Source: an uncultured Comamonas sp.
GTDB lineage: Bacteria; Pseudomonadota; Gammaproteobacteria; Burkholderiales; Burkholderiaceae_C
Length of the DNA stretch: 64,000 nucleotides
NCBI GenBank assembly: GCA_902175065.1
Contig: CABIIJ010000068.1
Span: 1-64,000 of the forward strand
Direction of reading: 5' to 3'
Positions 37,799 to 47,705 of this stretch are shown piece after piece. A program made the position numbers and the translations under genes. Positions within the stretch are counted from its first letter, which is position 1. The number at the start of each line of letters is the position of its first letter. The notes beneath the pieces are model-generated. The model made no database searches, had not been told where the DNA came from, and was given only the letters and a program-made list of their open reading frames with translations.

Positions 37799-38843
37799 CA
37801 TCGCTTTGCACTGCCAGATGTTTGTCCATCCACGCCAGCAAGTCCTGCCACATGGCGGCGATCTCCGTGCGCACCGGCATCCGCAGGGCGTGGTGCAATT
37901 CGATCGTGACCACGGGCACACCCTGTTGCAGGCCGCCGTAGTTGCCCAATGAGCCGGGGAAGACGCCCAACTGGTCGAGGTGCAGGCCGCCCAGCTTCTG
38001 CGGCGGCGTCTGCGGCCCGTCGAAGTCCAGCACCCCGTACGGCGCGTGGATGCTGACGACCAGGTCCGGGGCGAACTCCGCCATCTGCGCGTGCAGGAAC
38101 TGCGATTCCGGCTCGGACAGGGGCGCCGGGCCGGGCCAGCGGCGCGGGTCGCGGCGGGTGCGTTTTTCCCAGTAGGCCGCCGCTTCGCGCTCCCAGTCCG
38201 GGGTGGGGAAGTTGCGGTTCAAGTCCACCCCGGCGGCATTGGTGCGCGTGGCCGGGCGGGCCAGCAGGCCATCCGGGTTCAGGACGGGGATGAAGCGCCA
38301 GTGCACGGGCCTGCCGGCCTGCTGCGCCAGCGCCACCCAGTGCAAGGTCAGGGCGGCAGCCGTCAGCTCGTCGCCATGAATGGCCCCGACCACCAGCACC
38401 CGCTGGGCGGCGCTGGCCGCCTCTGCCGGGGCCACATCGCGCCAGGCAATGGGCGCACCGCGCACCGACAGGGCGCCGCTGGGCGCCAGCCGGGCCGCTT
38501 CGCACAGGTTGCGCGGCAATGCGGGCCAGCGCTCCAGCCAGGGGGCGCAGACGGTGGCCGGCACTGCCGCATCGGCGGGCGCCGCAATCACCGGATGGGG
38601 CCGGGCCATCGGCAGCTCCGCAGGGGGCGGCGCTTGCGGCGCGGGCACCGGCTTCGGCCCCCGCTCCACCCGCAAGTGGTGCAGGGGGACGGCCGTGCCG
38701 GGCGGGCTGCCCCGCAGCAAGGCCACGCCGCCGGCGGTCAGTCCCAGCCAGACGGCCAGGGCCAGCGCCATGGCGATGCGGGAGGTGGGCGGCGGGGTAT
38801 CTTCAATCGTTTCAATCGGCACGGCGGGAATCGGTAGGCTCAT
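37794..38843 (-). CDS. M14 family zinc carboxypeptidase / murein peptide amidase A-like
   Basis: VVGAIHGDELTAAAL, NPDGLLARPATRTNAAGVDLNRNFP, VSIHAPYGVLDFDGP; start MSLPIPAV selected. Confidence 0.85.
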   Translation of the reverse strand: MSLPIPAVPIETIEDTPPPTSRIAMALALAVWLGLTAGGVALLRGSPPGTAVPLHHLRVERGPKPVPAPQAPPPAELPMARPHPVIAAPADAAVPATVCAPWLERWPALPRNLCEAARLAPSGALSVRGAPIAWRDVAPAEAASAAQRVLVVGAIHGDELTAAALTLHWVALAQQAGRPVHWRFIPVLNPDGLLARPATRTNAAGVDLNRNFPTPDWEREAAAYWEKRTRRDPRRWPGPAPLSEPESQFLHAQMAEFAPDLVVSIHAPYGVLDFDGPQTPPQKLGGLHLDQLGVFPGSLGNYGGLQQGVPVVTIELHHALRMPVRTEIAAMWQDLLAWMDKHLAVQSDE

Positions 38844-39807
38844 CGTGATGGGGGGAAAGGGGCTGCGGCCCATGGTCATGGTCATGGTCATGGTCATGGT
38901 CATGGTCATGGTCATGGTCATGGTCATGGTCATGCTGAGCATGGGGCGCGTGGACGCCATGCGCATGGGATTCGTGGGCCAGGTCATGGGCCAGGCTGCT
39001 GACCACCGTCACCAGCCCGATGCCCAGTGCCAGCCACAGCACCTGGGCCAGGGTTTGCCGGGCGCTCAGGTGCTTTTGCAGTTGCGGGATCAGGTCGGAC
39101 AAGGCCACGTAAATGAAGCTGCTGCACGCCACCGTGAGGAAGAACGGCAGCCAGTCGTGCAACTGCCCGACCAGGAAATACCCCGCCAGTCCCCCCAGGG
39201 CGGTGATCGACCCGGCCAGCGAGACCTTGAGCATGGCAACACGGCGGTGGCTGCCCCGGCTCATCACCACCAGGTCGCCCATGTGGTGCGGCACCTCGTG
39301 CGCCAGCACGGAGACGGCGGCAATCAGCCCCAGGCGCAAATCGGCCAGGAAGGCCGAAGCAATCAACACCCCGTCGCCAAAGCAATGCACGCTGTCGCCC
39401 GTCAGCAGCGACCAGCCCGAGCCGGTATGCGCATGGCCATGCGCGTGGTCGTGGTCATGCGCATGGTGGGCGTGGTGCAGGTTCTGCACCTGGGGAGCGT
39501 GGCTGTGCTCGTGCCCGTGGTGCCACAGCTCGGCCTTGGTCAGCAGGAAGAAAAACACGATGCCGATCAGCAAGGTGGTGAAGAGTGACTGCGCATCGGC
39601 CCCGCTTTCAAAGGCCTCGGGCAGCAGGTGCATGAAGGCCGTGGCCAGCAAGGCCCCGGCGGCCAGACTGAGCAGCCCCTGCTGCGCCCGGCCCGCGCTG
39701 GCGCGGCCAAAGCCGACGTGCAGCAGCGCATTGGCCACCCAGACGCTGCCGATACCGGCGGCCAGGGTGGCCAGGATGATTGCTATCAATACCATGATCA
39801 GATTCAC
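38812..39807 (-). CDS. ZIP family metal transporter with His-rich loop and (HD)n C-terminal tail
   Basis: HLLPEAFESG, DSVHCFGDGVLIASAF, AHEVPHHMGD; start GTG 39807 or ATG 39795. Confidence 0.92.
   Translation of the reverse strand: MNLIMVLIAIILATLAAGIGSVWVANALLHVGFGRASAGRAQQGLLSLAAGALLATAFMHLLPEAFESGADAQSLFTTLLIGIVFFFLLTKAELWHHGHEHSHAPQVQNLHHAHHAHDHDHAHGHAHTGSGWSLLTGDSVHCFGDGVLIASAFLADLRLGLIAAVSVLAHEVPHHMGDLVVMSRGSHRRVAMLKVSLAGSITALGGLAGYFLVGQLHDWLPFFLTVACSSFIYVALSDLIPQLQKHLSARQTLAQVLWLALGIGLVTVVSSLAHDLAHESHAHGVHAPHAQHDHDHDHDHDHDHDHDHDHDHGPQPLSPHHDEPTDSRRAD
38871..38934. repeat. hexanucleotide tandem repeat (CATGGT)10 + CATG
   Basis: 64-nt uninterrupted tract; minus strand reads (CAT GAC)n = (His-Asp)n. 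Confidence 0.97.
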
Positions 39808-39876
39808 TTATATTCAGATTATTCAACGGCGGCATGTGCCGCATTCGCCGCACATCTCTCCAGCCTACACAAGCTG

Positions 39877-40716
39877 TCAAGCCCCCTGCCGTGCATATTT
39901 CCGCCATTTTCGCCCGGCCAGCACGCACCAGCAGGCGGCGATAAACGGAAAAGTCAGCACCGGCCACTGCGCCCAGTGCATGGCATGGGTCAAGGCCATC
40001 GCCAGCAGCGCCCCGCACAGCGCCGCCCCCCAGCCCAAAGGGGCCAGCGCGATGGCCGCCAGCGCCGGGTTGTAGCCCTGCAAGCCGTGCAGGGCCTGCA
40101 CCCAGGCGCTGCCCTGCAGACTCCACGCCACCAGCAGGCCCAGGCCAGAACCGAGCAAGGCGCTCACCGCCGCCCGGCGGCTGGCCAGGAGCAGCCCCAG
40201 CGCAAAAATCCCGCCGGTCACACTCCCCCCGGCAAACATCACCTGCCCCAGCCCTTGCAGCCAGCCGTCCCACCAGACCGACCCCGGCACAACGGCCACG
40301 GGCGCCAGCGGCGCTGGCGGCACCAGCCACAGGGCACCCCACGTCCACAGCACGAAAGGAAAGGTATAGGCCGGCATGCCCCAGCGCTGCATGGCCCGCA
40401 TCTGCACCGTGGCCAGCGCCCCGGCGGCCAGCCCCATGCTCCAGGCCAGCCCGGTATCGCCGCCGTAAAACACCCAGGCGGCCAGCGCCACCAGGGCGGC
40501 GTTGAAGCCGTACAGCCCCTGGTCGATCTCGGCCTGCGGAAAACGCAAGGCCTGCGCCAGCACCGTGCCCCCGGCAGCGCCCAGCACGGCCGCCAGCGCC
40601 AGGGGCCAGGCGGCCACGGCCAGCCCGAGCAAAAACAACAGCCCGGCTCCGGCATGGGGCTGGAGCATGATCTGCCCCACCCCGCGCAAGCTGGCTGGCA
40701 CGGCGCCACTCAGCAT
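39877..40716 (-). CDS. urea transporter
   Basis: FNAALVALAAWVF, GGSVTGGIFALGLLLASRRAAVSALLGS, GYNPALAAIAL motifs of UT family. Confidence 0.88.
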   Translation of the reverse strand: MLSGAVPASLRGVGQIMLQPHAGAGLLFLLGLAVAAWPLALAAVLGAAGGTVLAQALRFPQAEIDQGLYGFNAALVALAAWVFYGGDTGLAWSMGLAAGALATVQMRAMQRWGMPAYTFPFVLWTWGALWLVPPAPLAPVAVVPGSVWWDGWLQGLGQVMFAGGSVTGGIFALGLLLASRRAAVSALLGSGLGLLVAWSLQGSAWVQALHGLQGYNPALAAIALAPLGWGAALCGALLAMALTHAMHWAQWPVLTFPFIAACWCVLAGRKWRKYARQGA

Positions 40717-40769
40717 TTATGCCGCTGCCCTCCCGCGCCACCCGGCCCGGTGCCCTGCCTGCCGCAGCA

Positions 40770-43580
40770 TCAGTGCGCCTGTTCCCAGTTCGCGCCCACG
40801 CCCACTTCGGCCAGCAGGGGCACTTTCAATGCGGCCACCCCGGCCATCAGGACAGGCACCTCCTGGCGCAGCCAGTCGGCCTTGTCGGCGGGCAGCTCGA
40901 ACACCAGTTCGTCGTGCACCTGCATGATGAGCAGCACGTCCGGCTGGGCGGCGTCCAGCCTGTCCTGCACGGCGACCATGGCCTTCTTGATCAAGTCCGC
41001 CGCCGTGCCCTGCATGGGGGCGTTGATGGCGGCGCGTTCCGCCGCTTTCTTGCGCGGGCCGCTGCCGCCGTTGATGTCCGGCAGGACCAGGCGTCGGCCA
41101 AACACGGTTTCCACATAGCCCTGGGCGTGAGCCAGGGCCACGGTGTCGTCCATGTAGCGCTTCACACCGGGGTAACGCTGAAAGTAGCGGTCGATGTAGG
41201 CGGCGGCGGCGCTGTTGTCTATCCCCAGGTTTTTCGCCAGCCCGTAGCTGCTCATGCCGTAGATCAGGCCGAAGTTGATGACCTTGGCAAAGCGCCGCTG
41301 CTCGCTGCTGACCTGGTCGAGGGCCACGCCGAACACTTCGGCAGCGGTGGCGCGGTGCACGTCCAGGCCGTCGTGAAAGGCCCGCAGCAGGGCCTCGTCG
41401 CCGCTCAGGTGGGCCATGATGCGCAGCTCGATCTGGCTGTAGTCGGCGCTGGCGATCACCCGGCCCGGCGGGGCGATGAAGGCCTGGCGGATGCGCCGCC
41501 CCTCCGGCGTGCGCACGGGGATGTTTTGCAGATTCGGTTCGTTGCTGGACAGCCGCCCCGTCACCGCCACCGCCTGCGCGTAGTGGGTGTGCACGCGCCC
41601 GGTGCGCGGCAGGGTCATGTGGGCCAGTTTGTCGGTATAGGTGTTTTTCAGCTTGGAGAGGCTGCGGTGCTCCAGGAGCTTGGCGGGCAGGGGGTAGTCC
41701 TGGGCCAGCTTTTCCAGCACTTCCTCATCGGTGCTGCGGGCGCCGGAGGGGGTTTTCTTCACCACCGGCAGGCCCAGCTTGTCGAAGAAGATCTCGCCCA
41801 GCTGCTTGGGGCTGGCCAGATTGAACGGCTGCCCGGCCAGCTCATACGCCGTCTGTTCCAGCGCGACGATGCGCGTGCCCAGGTCGTTGCTCTGGCGGGC
41901 CAGTTCCTGCGCGTCGATGGCCACGCCGTTGCGCTCCATGCGCCACAGGCCCTGGCTGGTCTGCATCTCCAGTTCGTAGATGTGCAGCAGCCCCGGCTGC
42001 GCCTGGATTTGCGGCCACAGCACGCGGTGCACGTCCAGGGTCTGGTCGGCATCCTCGCAGGCGTAGGCGCAGGCCTTGTCCAGCGGCACCTGGGCAAAGG
42101 GAATCTGGTTCTTGCCCTTGCCGCACAGGTCTTCGTAGCTCAGGCCCGTGCGGTTGGTGTGGCGCAGGGCCAGGCTTTCCAGGCTGTGCGGGCGGTGCAC
42201 TTCCAGCACGTAGCTTTGCAGCATGGTGTCGTGCCGGTAGCCGCGCACGGTGATGCCCTGGTTGGCCAGCACGTGCTGGTCGTACTTGATGTGCTGGCCC
42301 AGCTTGGGCTTGCCGGCGTCCTCCAGCCAGGGTTTGAGTTGGGCCAGCACGTCGGCCAGCGGCAGTTGCTCCACGGCCTCGATGCCTTCGTGGCCCAGCG
42401 GGATGTAGGCCGCTTCGCCCGGCTGCACACTCAGCGAGATGCCGATCAGTTGCGCCTGCAAGGCGTTGAGGCTGTCGGTTTCGGTATCGATGGCCGTGAG
42501 TTCTGCAGCATCGATCTTCGCCAGCCATTCGTCCAGTTGCGCCTGGGTCTGGATGCAGTGGTAGGCCACCTCGCGCTGCTGGGCAGCAACGGCCACTTCG
42601 GTGCTGGCGGCATCGTCGCTGTCAAAACTGTCGAACAGATCGCCGCTGGCCTGCGTCTGGGCAGCGGTTGCTTCTTTTTCAGGAGCTGCCAGCGCTCTCG
42701 CCAAGCCTTTGAAGCCATATTTATCGTAGAAATGGCGCAGATTCTGCGCATCCAGCTCCTGTTTTTGCAGACCGGCCAAATCCGGCAGGCCCGGCGCATG
42801 GGCGGCCAGATCGCAGTCGGCCTTCATCGTGACCAGCTGGCGGCTCAGGGCCAGCTGGCCGTTGGCAATGGCTTCGCGCAGGTTGTTCCCCGCCACGCCC
42901 TTGATGCTGTCGGCCTGGGCGATCAGGCCGTCCAGGCTGCCGAACTCCTGCAGCCACTTCACCGCCGTTTTCGGGCCGACCTTGGTGACGCCGGGCACGT
43001 TGTCCACCGCATCGCCCACCAGCGCCTGGTAATCGGCCATCAGGCGCGGCGGCACGCCGAACTCCTGTTCCACCCCGGCCACGTCGCGGCGCTTGCCGCT
43101 CATGGTGTCGATGATGGTGATGTGCTCATTGACCAGTTGGCTCAAATCCTTGTCCCCGCTGGAGACGATCACCTGCACCCCTTGCCCCGCCGCCACGTGG
43201 GCCAGGGTGGCAATCACGTCGTCGGCCTCGACACCGGGCACGCACAGCACTTTCCAGCCCAGCAGCCGCACCACTTCGTGAATGGGGTCGATCTGGCTGC
43301 GCAGGTCGTCCGGCATGGGCGAGCGGTTGGCCTTGTATGCGGGATACCAGTCATCGCGGAAGGTGGGGCCGCTGGCATCGAACACGCAGACGGCGTAGGC
43401 GGCCCGGGCCGTTTCCGGCTCCTTGGTCAGCGCCTGCAACATATTCACCATGCCGCGAATGGCCCCCGTGGCCGGGCTGCCGGGGTCGCCCGGCACGGCC
43501 CGCAGATCGGGCAGGGCATGGTAGGCACGGTACAGGTAGCTGGAGCCATCGACCAGCAGCAAAATGGGGGAATTCGTCAT
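40770..43580 (-). CDS. polA: DNA polymerase I
   Basis: 5'-3' exo, 3'-5' exo and polymerase domains (SADYSQIELRIMAHLSGD, INFGLIYGMSSYGLA, LIMQVHDELVFE). Confidence 0.97.
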   Translation of the reverse strand: MTNSPILLLVDGSSYLYRAYHALPDLRAVPGDPGSPATGAIRGMVNMLQALTKEPETARAAYAVCVFDASGPTFRDDWYPAYKANRSPMPDDLRSQIDPIHEVVRLLGWKVLCVPGVEADDVIATLAHVAAGQGVQVIVSSGDKDLSQLVNEHITIIDTMSGKRRDVAGVEQEFGVPPRLMADYQALVGDAVDNVPGVTKVGPKTAVKWLQEFGSLDGLIAQADSIKGVAGNNLREAIANGQLALSRQLVTMKADCDLAAHAPGLPDLAGLQKQELDAQNLRHFYDKYGFKGLARALAAPEKEATAAQTQASGDLFDSFDSDDAASTEVAVAAQQREVAYHCIQTQAQLDEWLAKIDAAELTAIDTETDSLNALQAQLIGISLSVQPGEAAYIPLGHEGIEAVEQLPLADVLAQLKPWLEDAGKPKLGQHIKYDQHVLANQGITVRGYRHDTMLQSYVLEVHRPHSLESLALRHTNRTGLSYEDLCGKGKNQIPFAQVPLDKACAYACEDADQTLDVHRVLWPQIQAQPGLLHIYELEMQTSQGLWRMERNGVAIDAQELARQSNDLGTRIVALEQTAYELAGQPFNLASPKQLGEIFFDKLGLPVVKKTPSGARSTDEEVLEKLAQDYPLPAKLLEHRSLSKLKNTYTDKLAHMTLPRTGRVHTHYAQAVAVTGRLSSNEPNLQNIPVRTPEGRRIRQAFIAPPGRVIASADYSQIELRIMAHLSGDEALLRAFHDGLDVHRATAAEVFGVALDQVSSEQRRFAKVINFGLIYGMSSYGLAKNLGIDNSAAAAYIDRYFQRYPGVKRYMDDTVALAHAQGYVETVFGRRLVLPDINGGSGPRKKAAERAAINAPMQGTAADLIKKAMVAVQDRLDAAQPDVLLIMQVHDELVFELPADKADWLRQEVPVLMAGVAALKVPLLAEVGVGANWEQAH

Positions 43581-43641
43581 AGCCCGCGATTGTGCCCGCG
43601 CTGCAGCACCCCGGCGCTGGCGGGGCATCTACAATGGCGTG

Positions 43642-43977
43642 ATGCGTGCCGCCACTTCCCTCCCCATTCTCGTTGCCGGACTGCTGGTCAGCAGCCTGGC
43701 TTGCGCCCAAGCTCCCGCCACAGACCCGGACAGCCCTGCGGCAACCGGTGCCGCGCCGGCCAACGATCGCCACAACCAGCGCATCGAACGCATCCGCCAT
43801 GAAGACAAAGGCAGCCAGATCGACGAGCTGCGTGTCGGCGGCGAAACCAAAACCATCACCGTGCAGCCCAAGACCGGCAAGCTGCCGGCCTACGAGGTGG
43901 CCCCGGCCAAGCCGGGCAAGGACCCGGCCCAGGACGGCACCAATGGCCGCCGCACCTGGAAAGCCCTCCAGTTCTAA
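43642..43977 (+). CDS. DUF2782 domain-containing protein
   Basis: Signal peptide, RIERIRHEDKGSQIDELRVGGETKTITVQPK. Confidence 0.8.
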   Translation: MRAATSLPILVAGLLVSSLACAQAPATDPDSPAATGAAPANDRHNQRIERIRHEDKGSQIDELRVGGETKTITVQPKTGKLPAYEVAPAKPGKDPAQDGTNGRRTWKALQF

Positions 43978-44071
43978 GCCTGCCGCCGACACCCCCTGCG
44001 CCCCGCCGCCCCCCCGGGTTTGCACGCGGGGCTTTTCCTATCAACGCCGAGATCCCCTGCGCCTATCGACC

Positions 44072-45028
44072 ATGGCCGTTTTTACCCAAGTTAGCGAAGA
44101 CGACGCACGCACCCTGCTCCGGTCCCTGGACCTGGGCCAGCTCACCGCCCTGCGCGGCATCCAGGGCGGCATTGAAAACACCAACTACTTTCTGGATACC
44201 ACCCAGGGCCACTGGGTGCTGACCCTGTTCGAGCGCCTGACCGCCGGGCAACTGCCGTTCTACCTGGAGCTGATGCGCCATCTGGCCCGCAAAGGCATCC
44301 CCGTGCCCGACCCGCAGGCCGACCGCACGACGGGCGCCATCCTGCACACCGTCTGCGGCAAACCTGCCGCCGTGGTGCAAAAGCTGCGCGGCACCAGCCA
44401 GTTGCAGCCCACGCCCCGGCACTGCGCCGCCGTCGGAAGCATGTTGGCGCAGATGCACCTGGCCGGGCGCGACTTCGCGCTGCACCAGCCCAATCTGCGC
44501 GGCCTGCCCTGGTGGAATGCGACCGTGCCCACGGTACTGCCCTTCATCCCGGCGGAAACGGCGCAACTGCTGCAAGCGGAACTGGCATACCAGAACGAAA
44601 TCGCCGCCAGCGCTGCCTATGCCGCCCTGCCGCGCGGCCCCATCCACGCAGACCTGTTCCGCGACAACGTGATGTTCGAGGGCGAGGCGCTGACCGGCTT
44701 TTTCGACTTCTACTTCGCCGGGGTCGATACGTGGCTGTTCGACCTTGCGGTCTGTTTGAACGACTGGGCTATCGAGCACGGCACCGGCGCCCACACCCCC
44801 GCCCTGGCCGCTGCGATGCTGGACGCCTACCAGAGCGTGCGCCCCCTCGAAGCCGCCGAACGCGCACTGCTGCCCGCACTGCTGCGGGCCGGGGCCTTGC
44901 GCTTCTGGGTCTCGCGCCTGTGGGACTTCTATCTGCCGCGCGAGGCGTCCCTGCTCACCCCCCACGACCCACGCCACTTTGAACAGGTGCTGCGCCAGCG
45001 CATGGCACAGCCCTTCCGCCTGGAGTAA
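44072..45028 (+). CDS. thrB: homoserine kinase
   Basis: MAVFTQVSEDDA..GIQGGIENTNYFL..PIHADLFRDNVMFEG..DLAVCLNDW (APH-fold ThrB of beta-proteobacteria). Confidence 0.94.
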   Translation: MAVFTQVSEDDARTLLRSLDLGQLTALRGIQGGIENTNYFLDTTQGHWVLTLFERLTAGQLPFYLELMRHLARKGIPVPDPQADRTTGAILHTVCGKPAAVVQKLRGTSQLQPTPRHCAAVGSMLAQMHLAGRDFALHQPNLRGLPWWNATVPTVLPFIPAETAQLLQAELAYQNEIAASAAYAALPRGPIHADLFRDNVMFEGEALTGFFDFYFAGVDTWLFDLAVCLNDWAIEHGTGAHTPALAAAMLDAYQSVRPLEAAERALLPALLRAGALRFWVSRLWDFYLPREASLLTPHDPRHFEQVLRQRMAQPFRLE

Positions 45029-45037
45029 AAGCGCCGC

Positions 45038-45838
45038 ATGAAGCTGCAACTCGTCAAACCGCGCACCGGCCTGGAATGGGTCAAGCTGGGAGTGCGGATT
45101 TTCTGGCGCCAGCCCATCGCGCTGGCCGCCTTGTTCTTCCTGTGCATGGCCGGAATGTCGCTGGTCAGCATGATCCCCATGGTCGGCACCATGCTGGCCC
45201 TGGCGCTGCTGCCGACCACCTCCCTGGTCATGATGGTGGGCGCTGCCGAAGCCTGGAGCAACCGCACCCCGACCCCGGCCCTCATCTGGCGCATTCTGCG
45301 CGGTGGCCGCGAACGCCTGCACGCCCTGGCGGTACTGGGCATCTGCTACGCCCTGGGATTCGGGCTGCTGATGTTCCTGTCCAGCCTGGTCGATGGCGGC
45401 GGCTTCGCCCGGGTGTACCTGGGACTGGCGCCGCTGTCCCCGGAATTGGCCCAGGACGCCAGTTTCCAGGCCGCCATGTGGACGGCCACCTTGCTCTACC
45501 TGCCCTTGTCCTTCCTTTTCTGGCACGCGCCCGCATTGGTGCATTGGCATGGCACCCCGGCATTCAAGGCCATGTTTTTCAGCATCGTGGCCTGCAGCCG
45601 CAATATCGGCGCATTTTTCATGTACGGCCTGGGCTGGATGGTCATGTTCCTGGTCGTCGGTGCCGCACTGGCGCTGACCACCGGGCTGCTTTCCCTGGTC
45701 GTCGGACACATCGCCATGGCGCTGATGGTGGCTGCGGCCATGGCCCTGGCGGCCATGCTGTTCACCTCGACGGTCTTTACATTTCGTGACTGTTTTGCAG
45801 CGCCCGAAGCCCCCCTGGACGAACAGAAACCCGGATAG
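45038..45838 (+). CDS. BPSS1780 family membrane protein
   Basis: Multi-TM; MKLQLVKPRTGLEWVKLGVRIFWRQP. Confidence 0.8.
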   Translation: MKLQLVKPRTGLEWVKLGVRIFWRQPIALAALFFLCMAGMSLVSMIPMVGTMLALALLPTTSLVMMVGAAEAWSNRTPTPALIWRILRGGRERLHALAVLGICYALGFGLLMFLSSLVDGGGFARVYLGLAPLSPELAQDASFQAAMWTATLLYLPLSFLFWHAPALVHWHGTPAFKAMFFSIVACSRNIGAFFMYGLGWMVMFLVVGAALALTTGLLSLVVGHIAMALMVAAAMALAAMLFTSTVFTFRDCFAAPEAPLDEQKPG

Positions 45839-45953
45839 TCGGGGATAGTCGGATAAGCCACAAGCAACCCTTGCAAGGGGCTGGACAAACGCTATGCTAC
45901 GGCGATGATAGTTTTCCCGTCTGCTCGCCAACGGGCTGATTGCCTTCACCACA

Positions 45954-47678
45954 ATGACAACGACCGCCCCTAGCACCCCTCCCCTGGCCGGTTTGGCCCG
46001 GGCCTTGATTGCCGCCGGCAAACTCTCGGCCTCCGCCGGCGAGGAGCTCTCCCGCAAAGCCCTGTCCACCAACACCAACTTCGTTGCCCAGCTGGTAGGC
46101 TCCGGCGGGTTGTCTGCTTACGACCTAGCGCACCATATTTCCGGTATTTTCGGCATTCCCCTGGTCGATATCCACGCACTGGATATCGACCGTATTCCGA
46201 AAGACCTGCTGGATAACAAACTCTGTTCCAGCTACAAGGTGCTACCGCTGGCCAAACGCGGCAATCGCCTGGTGGTGGCAACGGCCGACCCCACCAATAA
46301 AGAAGCCGCAGAGAAAATAAAATTCACCTCCCAACTCGGGGTGGACTGGCTCATTGCCGAATACGACAAATTGCTGCCCCTGGTGGACAAACTCACCAAA
46401 AGCACCAAGGAATCCCTGGATTCATTCACCAGCGCTGCGGATTTCGACCTGGACGACATCAAGGACGTCGATGATTCCAGCAGCAAGAGCGATTCCGAAG
46501 CCTCCGACGTCGAGGATGCCCCGGTCGTCAAGTTCCTGCACAAGATGCTGATCGACGCCTTCAACATGCGGGCTTCCGACTTGCACTTCGAACCTTACGA
46601 ACACAATTACCGCGTCCGCTTTCGGGTCGACGGCGAACTGCGCGAAATTGCCGCCCCCCCGATCGCCATCAAGGACAAGCTCGCCTCGCGCATCAAGGTG
46701 ATATCCCGGCTGGATATTTCCGAAAAACGTGTCCCCCAGGACGGACGCATGAAATTGAAAATCGGCCCGGAACGGGTGATTGATTTTCGTGTTTCCACCC
46801 TGCCCACCCTGTTCGGCGAGAAAATCGTCATCCGTATCCTGGATCCGAGCAGCGCCAAAATGGGGATTGATGCCCTGGGCTATGAGCCGGAAGAAAAAGA
46901 ACGCCTGCTCAAGGCAATTCACCGCCCCTACGGCATGATTCTGGTCACCGGCCCGACAGGCTCGGGGAAAACCGTTTCCCTATACAGCTGCCTGAACCTG
47001 TTGAACCAACCCGGCGTGAATATCTCCACGGCCGAAGACCCTTCGGAAATCAACATGCCCGGGGTCAATCAGGTGAACGTGAATGAGAAAGCCGGGCTGA
47101 CCTTTGCCGCCGCCCTCAAGTCCTTTCTGCGCCAGGACCCGGACGTGATCATGGTCGGGGAAATCCGGGATCTGGAAACCGCCGATATTGCCATCAAGGC
47201 CGCGCAGACCGGGCACCTGGTGCTTTCCACCCTGCACACCAACGACGCTCCCACCACTTTGACGCGAATGCGCAATATGGGCATTGCCCCCTTCAATATT
47301 GCCTCCAGCGTCATTTTGATTACCGCCCAGCGCCTGGGACGCAGGCTGTGCCCGAAATGCAAGGAACCTGCCGACATTCCGCATGAGGCGCTGCTGGAGG
47401 CGGGCTTTCAGGAAAAGGACCTGGACGGAAGCTGGACCCCCTACAAGCCGGTCGGCTGCGCCGACTGCAACAACGGCTACAAGGGCCGCGTCGGTATTTA
47501 CCAGGTCATGCCGATTGGGGAAGACATGCAGGAAATCATCCTCAAGGACGGCACGGCCCTGGATATTGCCAATCAGGCTCGCAAAGAAGGGGTCAAATCC
47601 TTGCGCGAAGCCGGTTTGCACAAAGTAAAGCAGGGTGTCACCTCTCTCGAAGAGGTGCTGGCCGTCACCAACCTGTAA
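45954..47678 (+). CDS. pilB: type IV-A pilus assembly ATPase PilB
   Basis: GPTGSGKTVSLYSCL, AEDPSEI, CPKCK zinc motif, followed by pilC and pilD. Confidence 0.96.
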   Translation: MTTTAPSTPPLAGLARALIAAGKLSASAGEELSRKALSTNTNFVAQLVGSGGLSAYDLAHHISGIFGIPLVDIHALDIDRIPKDLLDNKLCSSYKVLPLAKRGNRLVVATADPTNKEAAEKIKFTSQLGVDWLIAEYDKLLPLVDKLTKSTKESLDSFTSAADFDLDDIKDVDDSSSKSDSEASDVEDAPVVKFLHKMLIDAFNMRASDLHFEPYEHNYRVRFRVDGELREIAAPPIAIKDKLASRIKVISRLDISEKRVPQDGRMKLKIGPERVIDFRVSTLPTLFGEKIVIRILDPSSAKMGIDALGYEPEEKERLLKAIHRPYGMILVTGPTGSGKTVSLYSCLNLLNQPGVNISTAEDPSEINMPGVNQVNVNEKAGLTFAAALKSFLRQDPDVIMVGEIRDLETADIAIKAAQTGHLVLSTLHTNDAPTTLTRMRNMGIAPFNIASSVILITAQRLGRRLCPKCKEPADIPHEALLEAGFQEKDLDGSWTPYKPVGCADCNNGYKGRVGIYQVMPIGEDMQEIILKDGTALDIANQARKEGVKSLREAGLHKVKQGVTSLEEVLAVTNL

Positions 47679-47705
47679 ACACCGAACCACCACCGAGGGG
47701 AATTT

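Noticed and set aside
38871-38934. Possible CRISPR-like array
   Set aside because: Simple 6-bp tandem repeat without spacers, explained by the (HD)n tail of the ZIP transporter
42655-42735. GGAGCTGCCAGCGCT...TTTGAAG segment in polA resembling half of the palindromic repeat
   Set aside because: Only one arm is recognisable and no complementary partner was found; could be chance at the linker between polA domains
40719-43802. 1027-aa ORF antisense to polA
   Set aside because: Shadow ORF; the minus strand is unmistakable DNA polymerase I
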